A stretch of 64,000 bases of DNA from Niabella agricola (lineage in GTDB: Bacteria; Bacteroidota; Bacteroidia; Chitinophagales; Chitinophagaceae): the NCBI RefSeq assembly GCF_021538615.1, contig NZ_JAJHIZ010000003.1, forward strand, positions 310,001 to 374,000, read 5' to 3'. The position numbers and the translations under genes were made by a program. Below are positions 1 through 8,851 of this stretch, in pieces; within the stretch, counting starts at the first letter, position 1; every line of letters starts with the position of its first letter. The notes under the pieces were generated by a model. The model had not been told where the DNA came from, searched no databases, and was given only the letters and a program-made list of their open reading frames with translations.

Positions 1-2322
1 GAAAAATGGGGATACGACCTGGTGCCGCACCTGCCTTCACTTTTTGAAGAAACCGGCGACTGGCAAAAAATCCGGCACAATTACCAGGAAACCCTGCTCC
101 AGTTATTCATTGACCGGTGGTCGAAACCCATGCAGGCCTTTACCCAAAAAAATCAGCTGAAATGGACCGGCCACTATTGGGAACATGGCTGGCCCGACCC
201 AGGCGAAGGTCCCGACAATATGGCCATGTATGCCTGGCACGACCAACCCGGAATCGACATGCTGTTTAACCAGTTCAATGAGTCCAGCCCGAATGCGCAG
301 TTTGGAAATATCCGCTCCGTAAAGGAGTTATCCAGTGTGGCCAACCAGCTGGGAAAGGAACGGACGCTTTGCGAAACCTATGGCGGGGCCGGCTGGGATT
401 TAACCTTCAGGGATATGAAACGGCTGGGCGACTGGCAGGCTGCATTGGGTGTTAATTTCATGAACCAACACCTCTCCTGGATGAGCATGGCCGGGGCCCG
501 GAAATATGACTATCCCACCACTTTTTCTTATCAAAATTCCTGGTGGCCTTTTTACAAGCCGCTCAATGCGTACTTTGCACGGTTGTCCTATGTGCTTTCC
601 CGCGGCGTTCAAAAAAATACCGTACTGATCCTTGAACCAACATCCACTGCCTGGATGTATCACAGTCGTGTTAAAAGCAACGGGCGTTTCTTTGAAACGG
701 GCAACCGGTTCCAGGCCTTTATCACAAAACTGGAAAAGGCACAGGCCGAGTATGATCTGGGATCGGAGCATATCATTAAAGACCACGGGTCCGCCATCAA
801 AAATCAATTCAGGATTGGCAATGCTACCTATACAACGGTGGTTATTCCTCCTGGAATGGAAAATATAAACCGGTCTACTTATCTCCTGTTAAAAAAATTT
901 GTAGCCAGTGGCGGAAGACTGATTCTTTTCAACCCGCTAAGCCACATCGATGGCAGGGCCATGACCTCTGCAGAACAGTTTTCCGAAGGTCAGCAAAACA
1001 TTACGGCTTATGCACAGCTTGATTCCCGGGTAATGGAACAGGTTTTCCGGACTCCGGGTTTTAAGATCCAAATGACCACACCCGTTATGGAAAATGGCAG
1101 CCTCCTGCACCACCGGCGCATCATCCGCGATGGTCAATTACTGTTTTTATCCAATGCCAACCTTACCCAACCCGCCGCGGGGCATGTAGAAGTAAGTGGT
1201 GCTAAATCCATCATACGGATGGATCTTAATACCGGAAAGATCCTGAAATACCCGGAAAGCAAAAATGCCCAAGGCACCCGTTTTGCCTTTGATATTCCTC
1301 CTGCCGGTAGTGCGTTATTCTTTATTGCAAACAGCGCACAAAAGACTTCCGGTGTTTATGGCCCGCTCCTGGAAAAAGAGGAAATCAGCGGAACGGCGAT
1401 CAGCGTGGAGCGGCCTTCGGAAAATACATTAATGATCGACTTTTGTGACGTCCGGATCCGGGATACCGAAAAGAAGGATATCCATGTCAAAGACGCCACA
1501 CAACTGGTATTTAAGGAAAACGGGTTCCCCGGAGATCCCTGGGATCATCAGATGCAATTTAAAACCAGGTTTGTACAGCGGGATACCTTTTCCAGAGGTT
1601 CCGGCTTTATCGTAACCTATCATTTCGCTATAGATCAGGACGTCAATACCCAAAACTTCAGAGCAGTGATTGAACAAGGGCACTTATGGAACACGATCCG
1701 GGTGAACGGCTACAAAATTACACCCGGAACCGGCTGGTGGATGGACCGTTCCTTTACCGTTTTACAAATAGGACCTTATCTGAAACCGGGGGCGAATACG
1801 ATTTCGCTTGCCATTGAGCCGATGCGTATCTATGCAGAGATAGGCCCGCTCTTTATCCTGGGAAATTATAACCTTGAATCAGCTGAAAAAGGCTGGAAGA
1901 TCGTTGCACCGGCATCCCTGAACACGGGAAGCTGGAAAAAACAGGGGCTGCCGATGTACGGTCATACGGTGGCCTACAAAAGGGAATACTCGCTGACAAC
2001 CGAAGGAAGCTATTTTCTACACATCGATTCCTTAAAGGGGTCTGTAGCAGCAGTTCGTGTAAACGGGCGGAAGGCCGGGATCATCTATGCGGAACCTTAC
2101 CAACTCGATGTATCAGATCTGATAAAAAAGGGCAGGAACCAGATTGAAGTAACCGTGGTGGGCAGTTTACGCAATTTAATGGGCCCCCATTATAAAACAT
2201 ACCGGCAGGGATACACCGGCCCCGACAGCTGGAACGGTATTACAGCGTACCCGCCGGGCAACAGCTATATCCTGTTCGACTACGGGCTCAATGACATGCG
2301 CTTGTTCCGGAGCAAAGATTAA
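1..2322 (+). CDS. GH106-like glycoside hydrolase, N-terminus outside window
   Basis: Large glycosidase-like protein, probably secreted, acting on a plant or microbial polysaccharide side chain. The frame is open from base 1, so the start lies upstream; at least 773 residues are visible. The block with CETYGGAGWD, then NQHLSWMS, GARKYDYP and SFSY-like FSYQNSWW is typical of the GH106-related hydrolase family (Pfam Glyco_hydro_106), where characterised members are alpha-L-rhamnosidases. The C-terminal third looks like the beta-sandwich/jelly-roll domains found in such enzymes (VRVNG repeats, GANTISLAIEP, GRNQIEVTVVGS). The next gene, 38 bp downstream on the same strand, encodes a sugar isomerase-like protein, which fits a sugar-degradation operon. 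Substrate cannot be read from sequence; the rhamnosidase assignment is family inference only. Confidence 0.8.
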   Translation, partial: EKWGYDLVPHLPSLFEETGDWQKIRHNYQETLLQLFIDRWSKPMQAFTQKNQLKWTGHYWEHGWPDPGEGPDNMAMYAWHDQPGIDMLFNQFNESSPNAQFGNIRSVKELSSVANQLGKERTLCETYGGAGWDLTFRDMKRLGDWQAALGVNFMNQHLSWMSMAGARKYDYPTTFSYQNSWWPFYKPLNAYFARLSYVLSRGVQKNTVLILEPTSTAWMYHSRVKSNGRFFETGNRFQAFITKLEKAQAEYDLGSEHIIKDHGSAIKNQFRIGNATYTTVVIPPGMENINRSTYLLLKKFVASGGRLILFNPLSHIDGRAMTSAEQFSEGQQNITAYAQLDSRVMEQVFRTPGFKIQMTTPVMENGSLLHHRRIIRDGQLLFLSNANLTQPAAGHVEVSGAKSIIRMDLNTGKILKYPESKNAQGTRFAFDIPPAGSALFFIANSAQKTSGVYGPLLEKEEISGTAISVERPSENTLMIDFCDVRIRDTEKKDIHVKDATQLVFKENGFPGDPWDHQMQFKTRFVQRDTFSRGSGFIVTYHFAIDQDVNTQNFRAVIEQGHLWNTIRVNGYKITPGTGWWMDRSFTVLQIGPYLKPGANTISLAIEPMRIYAEIGPLFILGNYNLESAEKGWKIVAPASLNTGSWKKQGLPMYGHTVAYKREYSLTTEGSYFLHIDSLKGSVAAVRVNGRKAGIIYAEPYQLDVSDLIKKGRNQIEVTVVGSLRNLMGPHYKTYRQGYTGPDSWNGITAYPPGNSYILFDYGLNDMRLFRSKD

Positions 2323-2360
2323 AAAACATACATATAAAGGATCAGGATAAAAAAATATAT

Positions 2361-3794
2361 ATGCCAGCATCTGTTTTAAAAATCGGATTAATGGGAATTG
2401 GCCTGGATGCATACTGGGACCAGTTTGAAGGGCTGCAACAGCGGCTAGAAGGATACCTCCGGGTAGTGGAAACGAGAATCCGCGCAATTCACCCGACTGT
2501 GGTCAATGCCGGGTTGGTAGATCATGTAGACAAAGCCTTCGCCGCCGGAAGCCGGTTCCGGCAGGAAGAAGTGGACCTGATATTTCTTTATGTGACCACT
2601 TATGCGCTTTCAGCCACGGTGTTACCGGCTGTACAACGCGTTAAAGTGCCTGTCATTATTCTAAACCTGTCGCCCGGCCCGCATATCGACTATACGGCCT
2701 TTAATGCCATGGAAGACCGGACAAAGATGACCGGCGAATGGCTAGCCTGGTGCTCGGCATGCCCGGTACCCGAAATCGCCAACGTATTTAAGCGAACCGG
2801 CATTCAGTTTTACCAGGTAACCGGCATGCTGCATCAGGATGACAGCTGCTGGAACGAGATACGGGAATGGGTGGAAGCCGCAAAAGTGGCGCATACAATG
2901 GCGCATAACCGGTTGGGCTGCCTGGGACATTATTACAGTGGCATGCTGGACATTTATACCGACCTTACCCTGCAGTATGCCGTCTTTGGCGGCCATATAG
3001 AATTGCTGGAGGTAGACGAGCTTTCGGCCTTACGGAAAAATGTTTCAGAAAAGGAAATTACAGAGCGCGCCGGTCTTTTCAGGGAGCTGTTTGATGTACA
3101 GCCCGACTGCCAGGAAACGGAACTGCTGCGTGCAGCCCGAACATCCCTGGCGCTGGACAAACTGGTGGAAAAATACGAGCTTGGCTCTATGGCCTATTAT
3201 TACAAGGGCACGGGAAATGCGGAAAATGAAGACACGATGAGTTCGATTATCCTGGGCAATTCGCTGCTGACGACCCGGGGCATTCCTGTAGCCGGGGAAT
3301 ATGAGATCAAAAATGCTCAGGCCATGAAGATCATGGATAGCCTGGGAGCAGGCGGTTCGTTTACGGAGTATTATGCGATGGACTTTGACGACGATGTAGT
3401 GCTGATGGGGCACGATGGCCCGGGCCACCTGGCCATTGCCGAAGGCAAAACCAAGGTACGCCCGCTGGTGGTATATCATGGAAAAGTAGGCTGGGGCTTA
3501 TCGGTTGAAATGAGTGTCAAACACGGCCCGGTAACCCTCCTGTCTGTTGCAGAAACAAAAGAAGGCAAACTGCTGTTGCTGACAGCAGAAGCCATATCTG
3601 TACCAGGTCCGGTTTTACAGATCGGCAATACCAACAGCCGCTACCGGTTCCCGTCCGGAGCAAGAAATTTTGTAAACAACTGGAATGCGTATGGCCCGGC
3701 GCACCATTGCGCCGTAGGAGTAGGACATGTTGCTTCCAAAATCCGGAAACTGGGAAATCTGTTAAATATAGAAGTAATTACAATATCCGGTTAA
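2361..3794 (+). CDS. L-arabinose/L-fucose isomerase family protein
   Basis: Cytoplasmic protein of 477 residues from the arabinose-isomerase-like fold family, which interconverts aldoses and ketoses using a divalent metal. Family-like features are the N-terminal Rossmann-type segment (KIGLMGIGLDAYW), the DLIFLYVTTYALSATVLP stretch, RLGCLGHYYSGMLD, and a C-terminal domain with MGHDGPGHLAI and the acidic and His residues expected around the metal site. It is shorter than classical AraA (about 500 residues) and diverged, so it may act on another sugar. Transcribed behind the glycosidase with a 38-bp gap, it could process the monosaccharide released by that enzyme. The exact substrate is unknown. 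Confidence 0.75.
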   Translation: MPASVLKIGLMGIGLDAYWDQFEGLQQRLEGYLRVVETRIRAIHPTVVNAGLVDHVDKAFAAGSRFRQEEVDLIFLYVTTYALSATVLPAVQRVKVPVIILNLSPGPHIDYTAFNAMEDRTKMTGEWLAWCSACPVPEIANVFKRTGIQFYQVTGMLHQDDSCWNEIREWVEAAKVAHTMAHNRLGCLGHYYSGMLDIYTDLTLQYAVFGGHIELLEVDELSALRKNVSEKEITERAGLFRELFDVQPDCQETELLRAARTSLALDKLVEKYELGSMAYYYKGTGNAENEDTMSSIILGNSLLTTRGIPVAGEYEIKNAQAMKIMDSLGAGGSFTEYYAMDFDDDVVLMGHDGPGHLAIAEGKTKVRPLVVYHGKVGWGLSVEMSVKHGPVTLLSVAETKEGKLLLLTAEAISVPGPVLQIGNTNSRYRFPSGARNFVNNWNAYGPAHHCAVGVGHVASKIRKLGNLLNIEVITISG

Positions 3795-3844
3795 TTTGGT
3801 ATAATGTAAACAAAAGCAGCCAACCCGCTCAATAAACCGCATAT

Positions 3845-4294
3845 TTATTTCGCGTATTTCACGTTAAAATATCCCGAATCCTTTCCCCAGGTGCTATTCA
3901 ACCACTTTCCATTGCTCAACGTTTGCGAGCGCTTGTGAAAAACAGCAGTAAAGGTCTGCTCCACTCCAAGATTATAATAAATACCCAGCAAGGTCTTAAT
4001 ACGGGCAGAAAATAACGAATCTTTCATGGTCCATGTGCCCACTGCGTAATGCCGAACACCTAGTGCCGTACCTTCGGTACTGATGGTAGAATCCGATTTA
4101 ATAAAAAGGGTGTAGTCCTGATACCCGTTATCTACGGTATAGCTGGCAATATTTCCCTGCCATACACCTGTTATCGGGTAGTCTGCCGGAGGGGTGCTTT
4201 CCTTATAAATAGTTTCTGTTTCTTTTTTGCAGGACCATAAGACCACCACAAAAACGACTGTACACAAAAGCGATAACATAGATTTAGCCTTCAT
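3845..4294 (-). CDS. hypothetical lipoprotein
   Basis: Small predicted lipoprotein of 149 residues. I chose the ATG at 4294 rather than an upstream codon because it gives a compact signal peptide (MKAKSMLSLLCTVVFVVVLW) with a lipobox-like LWSC ahead of a Lys-rich mature start CKKETE. The rest is a beta-rich domain (GVWQGNIASYTVDNG, GTWTMKDSLFSARI) reminiscent of lipocalin-like or DUF-type lipoproteins common in Bacteroidota. It stands alone, convergent with the upstream sugar genes and divergent from the glycan locus. No function can be assigned. Confidence 0.7.
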   Translation of the reverse strand: MKAKSMLSLLCTVVFVVVLWSCKKETETIYKESTPPADYPITGVWQGNIASYTVDNGYQDYTLFIKSDSTISTEGTALGVRHYAVGTWTMKDSLFSARIKTLLGIYYNLGVEQTFTAVFHKRSQTLSNGKWLNSTWGKDSGYFNVKYAK

Positions 4295-4364
4295 AAGTGT
4301 TAATTTTAAGACGGTATTTTTTACATTCGGTGGCAAATCTAATGAAATTCACCACAAGAACAAT

Positions 4365-4372
4365 TATTTTTG
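4365..4372 (+). promoter_or_regulatory. possible -7 promoter box of the glycan operon
   Basis: TATTTTTG matches the Bacteroidota -7 consensus TAnnTTTG and lies 30 bp before the rfbF start codon. No convincing -33 TTTG element is visible at the expected distance, so this is tentative. Confidence 0.35.
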
Positions 4373-4402
4373 CCCCCATACTCAGGCTAAATCAGCATCA
4401 AT

Positions 4403-5179
4403 ATGAAAGTAGTCATTTTTGCGGGGGGATTGGGTACCCGTTTATCGGAGGAAACCGACGTGCGGCCCAAGCCCATGGTAGAGATCGGAGGGAAACCGAT
4501 CCTGTGGCATATTATGAAAATTTACAGCCATTACGGGTTTAATGAGTTTATTGTATGCCTCGGTTATAAAGGATATATCATTAAAGAATACTTTACACAA
4601 TATTTCCTTCATAACGCGGATCTTACCGTAGACCTCGCAAATAACTCGATTGCCTATCATGCCAGCTCCAGCGAGCATTTTAAGGTAACCCTGGTGGAAA
4701 CAGGCGCGCTTACCAAAACGGCGGGAAGGCTGCAACAGGTTCAAAAATACATTGGCAACGAAGATTTCATGCTTACCTATGGCGATGGCGTCAGCGATGT
4801 AAATATCCCGCGGCTGCTTAATTATCATCAACAGCATAATAAGATTGCCACAGTTACGGCAATTCAGATGGATTCGCGCTTTGGCGGGCTCGAGTTAGAC
4901 GCCGATGATAATGTATCTGCATTCCGCGAGAAGGCCAAAGATGAGGGTAAATGGATCAATGGCGGTTTTTTCGTTTTGAAACAGGAAGTGTTTAACTATC
5001 TCCGCGGTGATATGAGCAACATGATGTGGGAAGACGAGCCGCTGGAGCAACTTGCCAACGATGCGCAACTGGCTGCATTTAAACATACCGGCTTCTGGAA
5101 GCCAATGGACGCCCTGCGGGATAAGATTGAACTGGAGGACATGTGGAAAAATAATAATGCGAAATGGAAAGTGTGGTAA
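4403..5179 (+). CDS. rfbF: glucose-1-phosphate cytidylyltransferase
   Basis: Makes CDP-glucose from CTP and glucose-1-phosphate, the first committed step to CDP-activated deoxy sugars. The protein is 258 residues, the usual length. It opens with the nucleotidyltransferase signature AGGLGTRL (residues 7-14), followed by RPKPMVEIGGKPILWHIM with the sugar-phosphate-binding lysine region, LTYGDGVSD with the metal-binding aspartate, and NGGFFVL. The gene starts the glycan locus and overlaps the next one, rfbG, by 16 bp, implying translational coupling. Identity is firm because the family is well separated from glucose-1-phosphate thymidylyltransferases and the partner dehydratase follows directly. 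Confidence 0.95.
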   Translation: MKVVIFAGGLGTRLSEETDVRPKPMVEIGGKPILWHIMKIYSHYGFNEFIVCLGYKGYIIKEYFTQYFLHNADLTVDLANNSIAYHASSSEHFKVTLVETGALTKTAGRLQQVQKYIGNEDFMLTYGDGVSDVNIPRLLNYHQQHNKIATVTAIQMDSRFGGLELDADDNVSAFREKAKDEGKWINGGFFVLKQEVFNYLRGDMSNMMWEDEPLEQLANDAQLAAFKHTGFWKPMDALRDKIELEDMWKNNNAKWKVW

Positions 5180-6246
5180 ATAGAACGGAGCTGTCGGCAG
5201 CTTACGCCGGTAAAAAAGTCTTTATAACGGGGCATACCGGGTTCAAAGGTACCTGGTTATCTTTATGGCTCAGGGAACTGGGAGCTCATATAAAAGGCTA
5301 TGCACTGGCGCCGGAAAACGAGCAATGTATTTTTAATGTCACACAGCCGTATACAGCGGAAGCAAGCATTATTGCCGACATCCGCAGCAGAAACCGGCTG
5401 TCTGAAGCCATTGAGGCCTTTCAGCCGGATTATATGTTCCATCTGGCGGCCCAGCCGCTCGTACGCCGGAGTTATGAAATTCCGGCAGAAACATTTGAAG
5501 TAAATGTTGCGGGAACTGCCAACCTCCTTGAAGCGGTGCAAAAAGTAAATGGAAAATGTACGGTACTGGTCATTACCACCGACAAAGTTTACGAAAATAA
5601 GGAGCAGCCGATTCTTTATACAGAAGAGGACGTCCTGGGAGGATACGATCCGTACAGTGCCAGCAAGGCATGCGCGGAGCTGGTGGTAGGATCATTCCGG
5701 AACGCTTTTTTCAATACGGCTAGCTATAGCGAACATCAGAAAGCCCTTGGTGCTGTAAGAGCCGGAAATGTGATCGGAGGCGGAGACTTCAGTAAAGACC
5801 GGATTATTCCGGATCTTGTAAACGCCCTGAAAATGCAGCAGGAAATTATTGTACGCAATCCGGCTGCCGTAAGGCCCTGGCAGCATGTACTGGAGCCGTT
5901 GGGGGGCTACCTGCTGCTGGCGGCAAAATTGCATAACGATCTTTCATTTAGTGGTGCCTGGAATTTCGGACCAGAGCCGGCAGATCACCTTACCGTACAG
6001 CAACTGGTTACGCAGGCCATTGCTACCTGGGGAAGCGGCAGTTGGAAAGACGGCAGCGATCCCGGAGCTCCGCATGAGGCTCACCTGTTGCAGTTAAGTA
6101 TCAATAAGGCCAAACAACAATTAAACTGGAAGCCCAAATTGAACGCAGCAGAAGCCATTAACTGGACCATCGACTGGTACCGGCAACCAGCTGAACATGC
6201 AGCAGCCTTTACTATTAACCAGATCAACCGTTATATGGCGTTATGA
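5164..6246 (+). CDS. rfbG: CDP-glucose 4,6-dehydratase
   Basis: NAD-dependent short-chain dehydrogenase/reductase-type enzyme that converts CDP-glucose to CDP-4-keto-6-deoxyglucose. The Rossmann motif TGHTGFKG is at residues 22-29, TTDKVYEN supplies the Thr/Asp/Lys catalytic region, and YSASK is the Tyr-x-x-x-Lys pair. NVIGGGDF and RPWQHVLEPLGGYL are characteristic of RfbG. Length 360 residues is normal. It overlaps rfbF by 16 bp and the downstream epimerase by 4 bp. Its product is the branch point for CDP-dideoxyhexoses and branched CDP-sugars; the following genes suggest the latter (see findings). Confidence 0.95.
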   Translation: MESVVNRTELSAAYAGKKVFITGHTGFKGTWLSLWLRELGAHIKGYALAPENEQCIFNVTQPYTAEASIIADIRSRNRLSEAIEAFQPDYMFHLAAQPLVRRSYEIPAETFEVNVAGTANLLEAVQKVNGKCTVLVITTDKVYENKEQPILYTEEDVLGGYDPYSASKACAELVVGSFRNAFFNTASYSEHQKALGAVRAGNVIGGGDFSKDRIIPDLVNALKMQQEIIVRNPAAVRPWQHVLEPLGGYLLLAAKLHNDLSFSGAWNFGPEPADHLTVQQLVTQAIATWGSGSWKDGSDPGAPHEAHLLQLSINKAKQQLNWKPKLNAAEAINWTIDWYRQPAEHAAAFTINQINRYMAL

Positions 6247-6767
6247 TATTTTCCCCCACCCCGTTATCCGGCAGTTTTGTAATCATGCCAAAAGTCCTGG
6301 GAGACAGCCGCGGATGGTTTATGCGTACCTATAGCAAAGATCGGTTTGCAGAGATCGGCCACAGCAAGGAATGGGTACAGATGAATCACTCTTACACCGC
6401 CTTAAAAGGCACCGTTCGGGGAATGCATTTTCAGCAGCCGCCATATGAAGAAATTAAGCTCGTACGCTGTATTGCAGGATCCGCCTACGATGTCATTGTT
6501 GATCTCAGGAAAAACTCGGCAACGTATTTGCAGTGGTTTGGTGCCGAAATCTCGGCATCCAATAAACAAATGATGTATATACCGGAAGGATTTGCACACG
6601 GCTTCCAGGCCCTTACCGATGGAGTGGAATTGGTATACTGTCATTCTGAATTTTATACACCGGCGTCGGAATCCGGCATCCGGTATAACGACCCTAAAAT
6701 AAATATACAATGGCCGCTGGCAGCGATTGAATTATCCGCGCGCGATCAGCAGCACCCGTTACTATAA
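6243..6767 (+). CDS. dTDP-4-dehydrorhamnose 3,5-epimerase family protein
   Basis: Cupin-fold epimerase of 174 residues, similar to RmlC, expected to epimerise C3 and/or C5 of a 4-keto-6-deoxy nucleotide sugar. Visible motifs are GDSRGWFMRTY, the catalytic His region RGMHFQ, DVIVDLRKNS, IPEGFAHGFQAL and YND near the C-terminus. Because it lies between rfbG and a sugar C-methyltransferase in overlapping genes, the likely substrate is CDP-4-keto-6-deoxyglucose or its methylated form rather than dTDP-sugar; this is inference from context. The stop of rfbG overlaps its ATG by 4 bp. Confidence 0.88.
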   Translation: MIFSPTPLSGSFVIMPKVLGDSRGWFMRTYSKDRFAEIGHSKEWVQMNHSYTALKGTVRGMHFQQPPYEEIKLVRCIAGSAYDVIVDLRKNSATYLQWFGAEISASNKQMMYIPEGFAHGFQALTDGVELVYCHSEFYTPASESGIRYNDPKINIQWPLAAIELSARDQQHPLL

Positions 6768-6777
6768 AAGCAACACA

Positions 6778-8004
6778 ATGAATTGCAGATTTTGTAAAAC
6801 TGAACTAAACAATGTATTTATAGACCTGGGAAACTCTCCGGCCTCCAATTCCTTTCTAACAAAGGAGGCATTGAATGAACCGGAGACCTTCTACCCGCTA
6901 AAAGTGTATACCTGCCCAGCCTGTTTTCTGGTACAGGTGGATGAATATAAAAAATCCGATGCCATTTTTGACAGCAGCTATGTTTACTTCTCCTCCTACT
7001 CTACCAGCTGGCTGGCACATGCAAAGGCTTATGTAGAAAAGATGCAGCAGCGGTTTCAATATACAAAAGACGCACTGGTTATTGAAATTGCCAGTAATGA
7101 TGGCTACCTGTTGCAGTATTTCAGGGAAAAGGGCATTCCTGTATTGGGCGTAGAACCCACGGCCAATACAGCGGCAGCAGCTGCTGAAAAAGGTGTTCCC
7201 TCGGTGGTGGACTTTTTCGGAGTGCGTCTTGCCCGCCAGTTGGCCACCGAAGGAAAAAAAGCAGATTTGCTGCTGGGCAATAACGTACTGGCGCATGTTC
7301 CGGACATTGTGGATTTCGTAGGGGGGATGAAACTTTTGTTAAAAGAAACCGGCGTCATCACCATGGAGTTTCCACATCTCATGCAGCTGGTAGACAATAA
7401 CCAGTTTGACACCATCTACCATGAGCATTTCTCTTATTTATCATTTTACACCGTTAAACAGATATTTGAAGCCGCCGGTCTCGAACTCTTCGACGTAGAG
7501 GAACTACCTACGCATGGCGGATCGCTCCGGATCTATGCCAGACACCAGGAAGATCCTACCAAACCGGTTACCGAACAGGTAGCCGCATTACTGGCGAAAG
7601 AAAAAGGCAAGGGCATGCAGGATATGTCCTACTACACCCATTTTCAGCAAAAAGCCTTTGCCATAAAAAAGGAATTGCTGCAGTTTTTACTGGATCAGAA
7701 AAAATCGGGGAAGACCGTTGCGGCCTATGGCGCTGCAGCCAAGGGGAACACCCTGCTGAATTACTGTGGTATCAAAAGCGATTTCATCGACTTCGTGGTG
7801 GATGCCAATCCGCATAAACAGCATAAATTCCTTCCCGCCAGTCATATTCCGGTAGTGGAAGAAGCGCATTTAAAGGAGGCTAAACCCGATTATGTCCTGA
7901 TTTTACCCTGGAACCTCCGGGAAGAAATCACAAATCAATTGGCGTATATTAAAGACTGGGGCGGACAATTTGTGACCGCCATTCCCGCGCTGCAGATAAC
8001 ATGA
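6778..8004 (+). CDS. SAM-dependent nucleotide-sugar C-methyltransferase
   Basis: Methyltransferase of 408 residues from the family of TylCIII and NovU-like sugar C-methyltransferases. The ATG at 6778 is preferred over an upstream in-frame start because it begins directly with the zinc-binding domain (CRFC near residue 3 and CPAC near residue 45). A SAM-binding segment follows (VIEIASNDGYLLQYF), then YHEHFSYLSF, and a C-terminal domain with YGAAAKGNTLLN typical of the Methyltransf_14 part. Characterised relatives methylate C3 or C5 of 4-keto-6-deoxy sugars. Here the CDP-sugar enzymes upstream imply a CDP-linked acceptor. The stop overlaps the following gene by 4 bp. Confidence 0.88.
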   Translation: MNCRFCKTELNNVFIDLGNSPASNSFLTKEALNEPETFYPLKVYTCPACFLVQVDEYKKSDAIFDSSYVYFSSYSTSWLAHAKAYVEKMQQRFQYTKDALVIEIASNDGYLLQYFREKGIPVLGVEPTANTAAAAAEKGVPSVVDFFGVRLARQLATEGKKADLLLGNNVLAHVPDIVDFVGGMKLLLKETGVITMEFPHLMQLVDNNQFDTIYHEHFSYLSFYTVKQIFEAAGLELFDVEELPTHGGSLRIYARHQEDPTKPVTEQVAALLAKEKGKGMQDMSYYTHFQQKAFAIKKELLQFLLDQKKSGKTVAAYGAAAKGNTLLNYCGIKSDFIDFVVDANPHKQHKFLPASHIPVVEEAHLKEAKPDYVLILPWNLREEITNQLAYIKDWGGQFVTAIPALQIT

Positions 8005-8846
8005 GAAAAGTACTTGTTACAGGAGCCACGGGTTTCATTGGTAAATACGTTATTCAATCGCTGTTGGAACAGGAGGTGGAAATTATTGCCAGCGCACGCA
8101 ACATCAGCCGTACCGGCATTTTCGATCATCCAAGGATACGGGCAAAAGCCTTTGACCTGCACCAGCAAAATACCTCCCTGAATCTATACGAATATTTTGA
8201 ACAGCCAGACCTGCTCATTCATCTGGCCTGGGAAGGATTACCCAATTATAAGCAGGCCTTTCATGTCGACAACAATCTTCCCGCCCATAAGCGGTTTCTT
8301 TGGGACCTGATTGAACAGGGCATAGCCGATATTACAGTTTCGGGCACTTGTTTTGAATATGGAATGCAGGAAGGAAGCCTGAATGAAAACCTTCCCGCCC
8401 TGCCCGGCAATTTTTATGCACAGGCCAAAAACGAGCTGAGAAAGGCGCTGGAGCTTTTTCAAAAGCAAAAAACGTTCTCCCTGAAATGGGTACGCCTTTT
8501 TTATATGTATGGCGAAGGCCAGAACCCCCAGTCCCTGATACCACAACTGGATGCCGCATTGGAAAAAGGAGCGCCCGTTTTCAATATGAGTGGAGGTGAA
8601 CAAACCCGGGATTTTATGCCCGTGGAAAAAGTAGCAGCGGCCATCGTTAAAATTGCCCTTCAGAAAAACGTTGAAGGCATTATAAATGTGTCCAGCAACC
8701 ATCCGGTTACCGTAAAGCAATTTGTTTTAGACCATCTTCGTTTAAAAAACAAGAAGATTCAACTAAATTTGGGCTTTTATCCTTATCCCGATTTCGAGCC
8801 CATGCATTTTTGGGGGGATAACAGTAAATTAAAATCAATCAAATAA
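8001..8846 (+). CDS. NAD-dependent epimerase/dehydratase (nucleotide-sugar reductase)
   Basis: Extended short-chain dehydrogenase of 281 residues with the N-terminal dinucleotide motif GATGFIGKYV (residues 7-16), a Thr/Cys-containing GTCFEYG catalytic segment, and the YAQAK Tyr-x-x-x-Lys motif. DFMPVEKVA resembles the sugar-binding motif of this family. Position after a dehydratase, an epimerase and a C-methyltransferase suggests that it reduces the 4-keto group to complete the sugar, as RfbJ-type or 4-ketoreductases do. An epimerase role is the alternative. Overlaps the methyltransferase gene by 4 bp. Confidence 0.82.
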   Translation: MRKVLVTGATGFIGKYVIQSLLEQEVEIIASARNISRTGIFDHPRIRAKAFDLHQQNTSLNLYEYFEQPDLLIHLAWEGLPNYKQAFHVDNNLPAHKRFLWDLIEQGIADITVSGTCFEYGMQEGSLNENLPALPGNFYAQAKNELRKALELFQKQKTFSLKWVRLFYMYGEGQNPQSLIPQLDAALEKGAPVFNMSGGEQTRDFMPVEKVAAAIVKIALQKNVEGIINVSSNHPVTVKQFVLDHLRLKNKKIQLNLGFYPYPDFEPMHFWGDNSKLKSIK

Positions 8847-8851
8847 TATCG

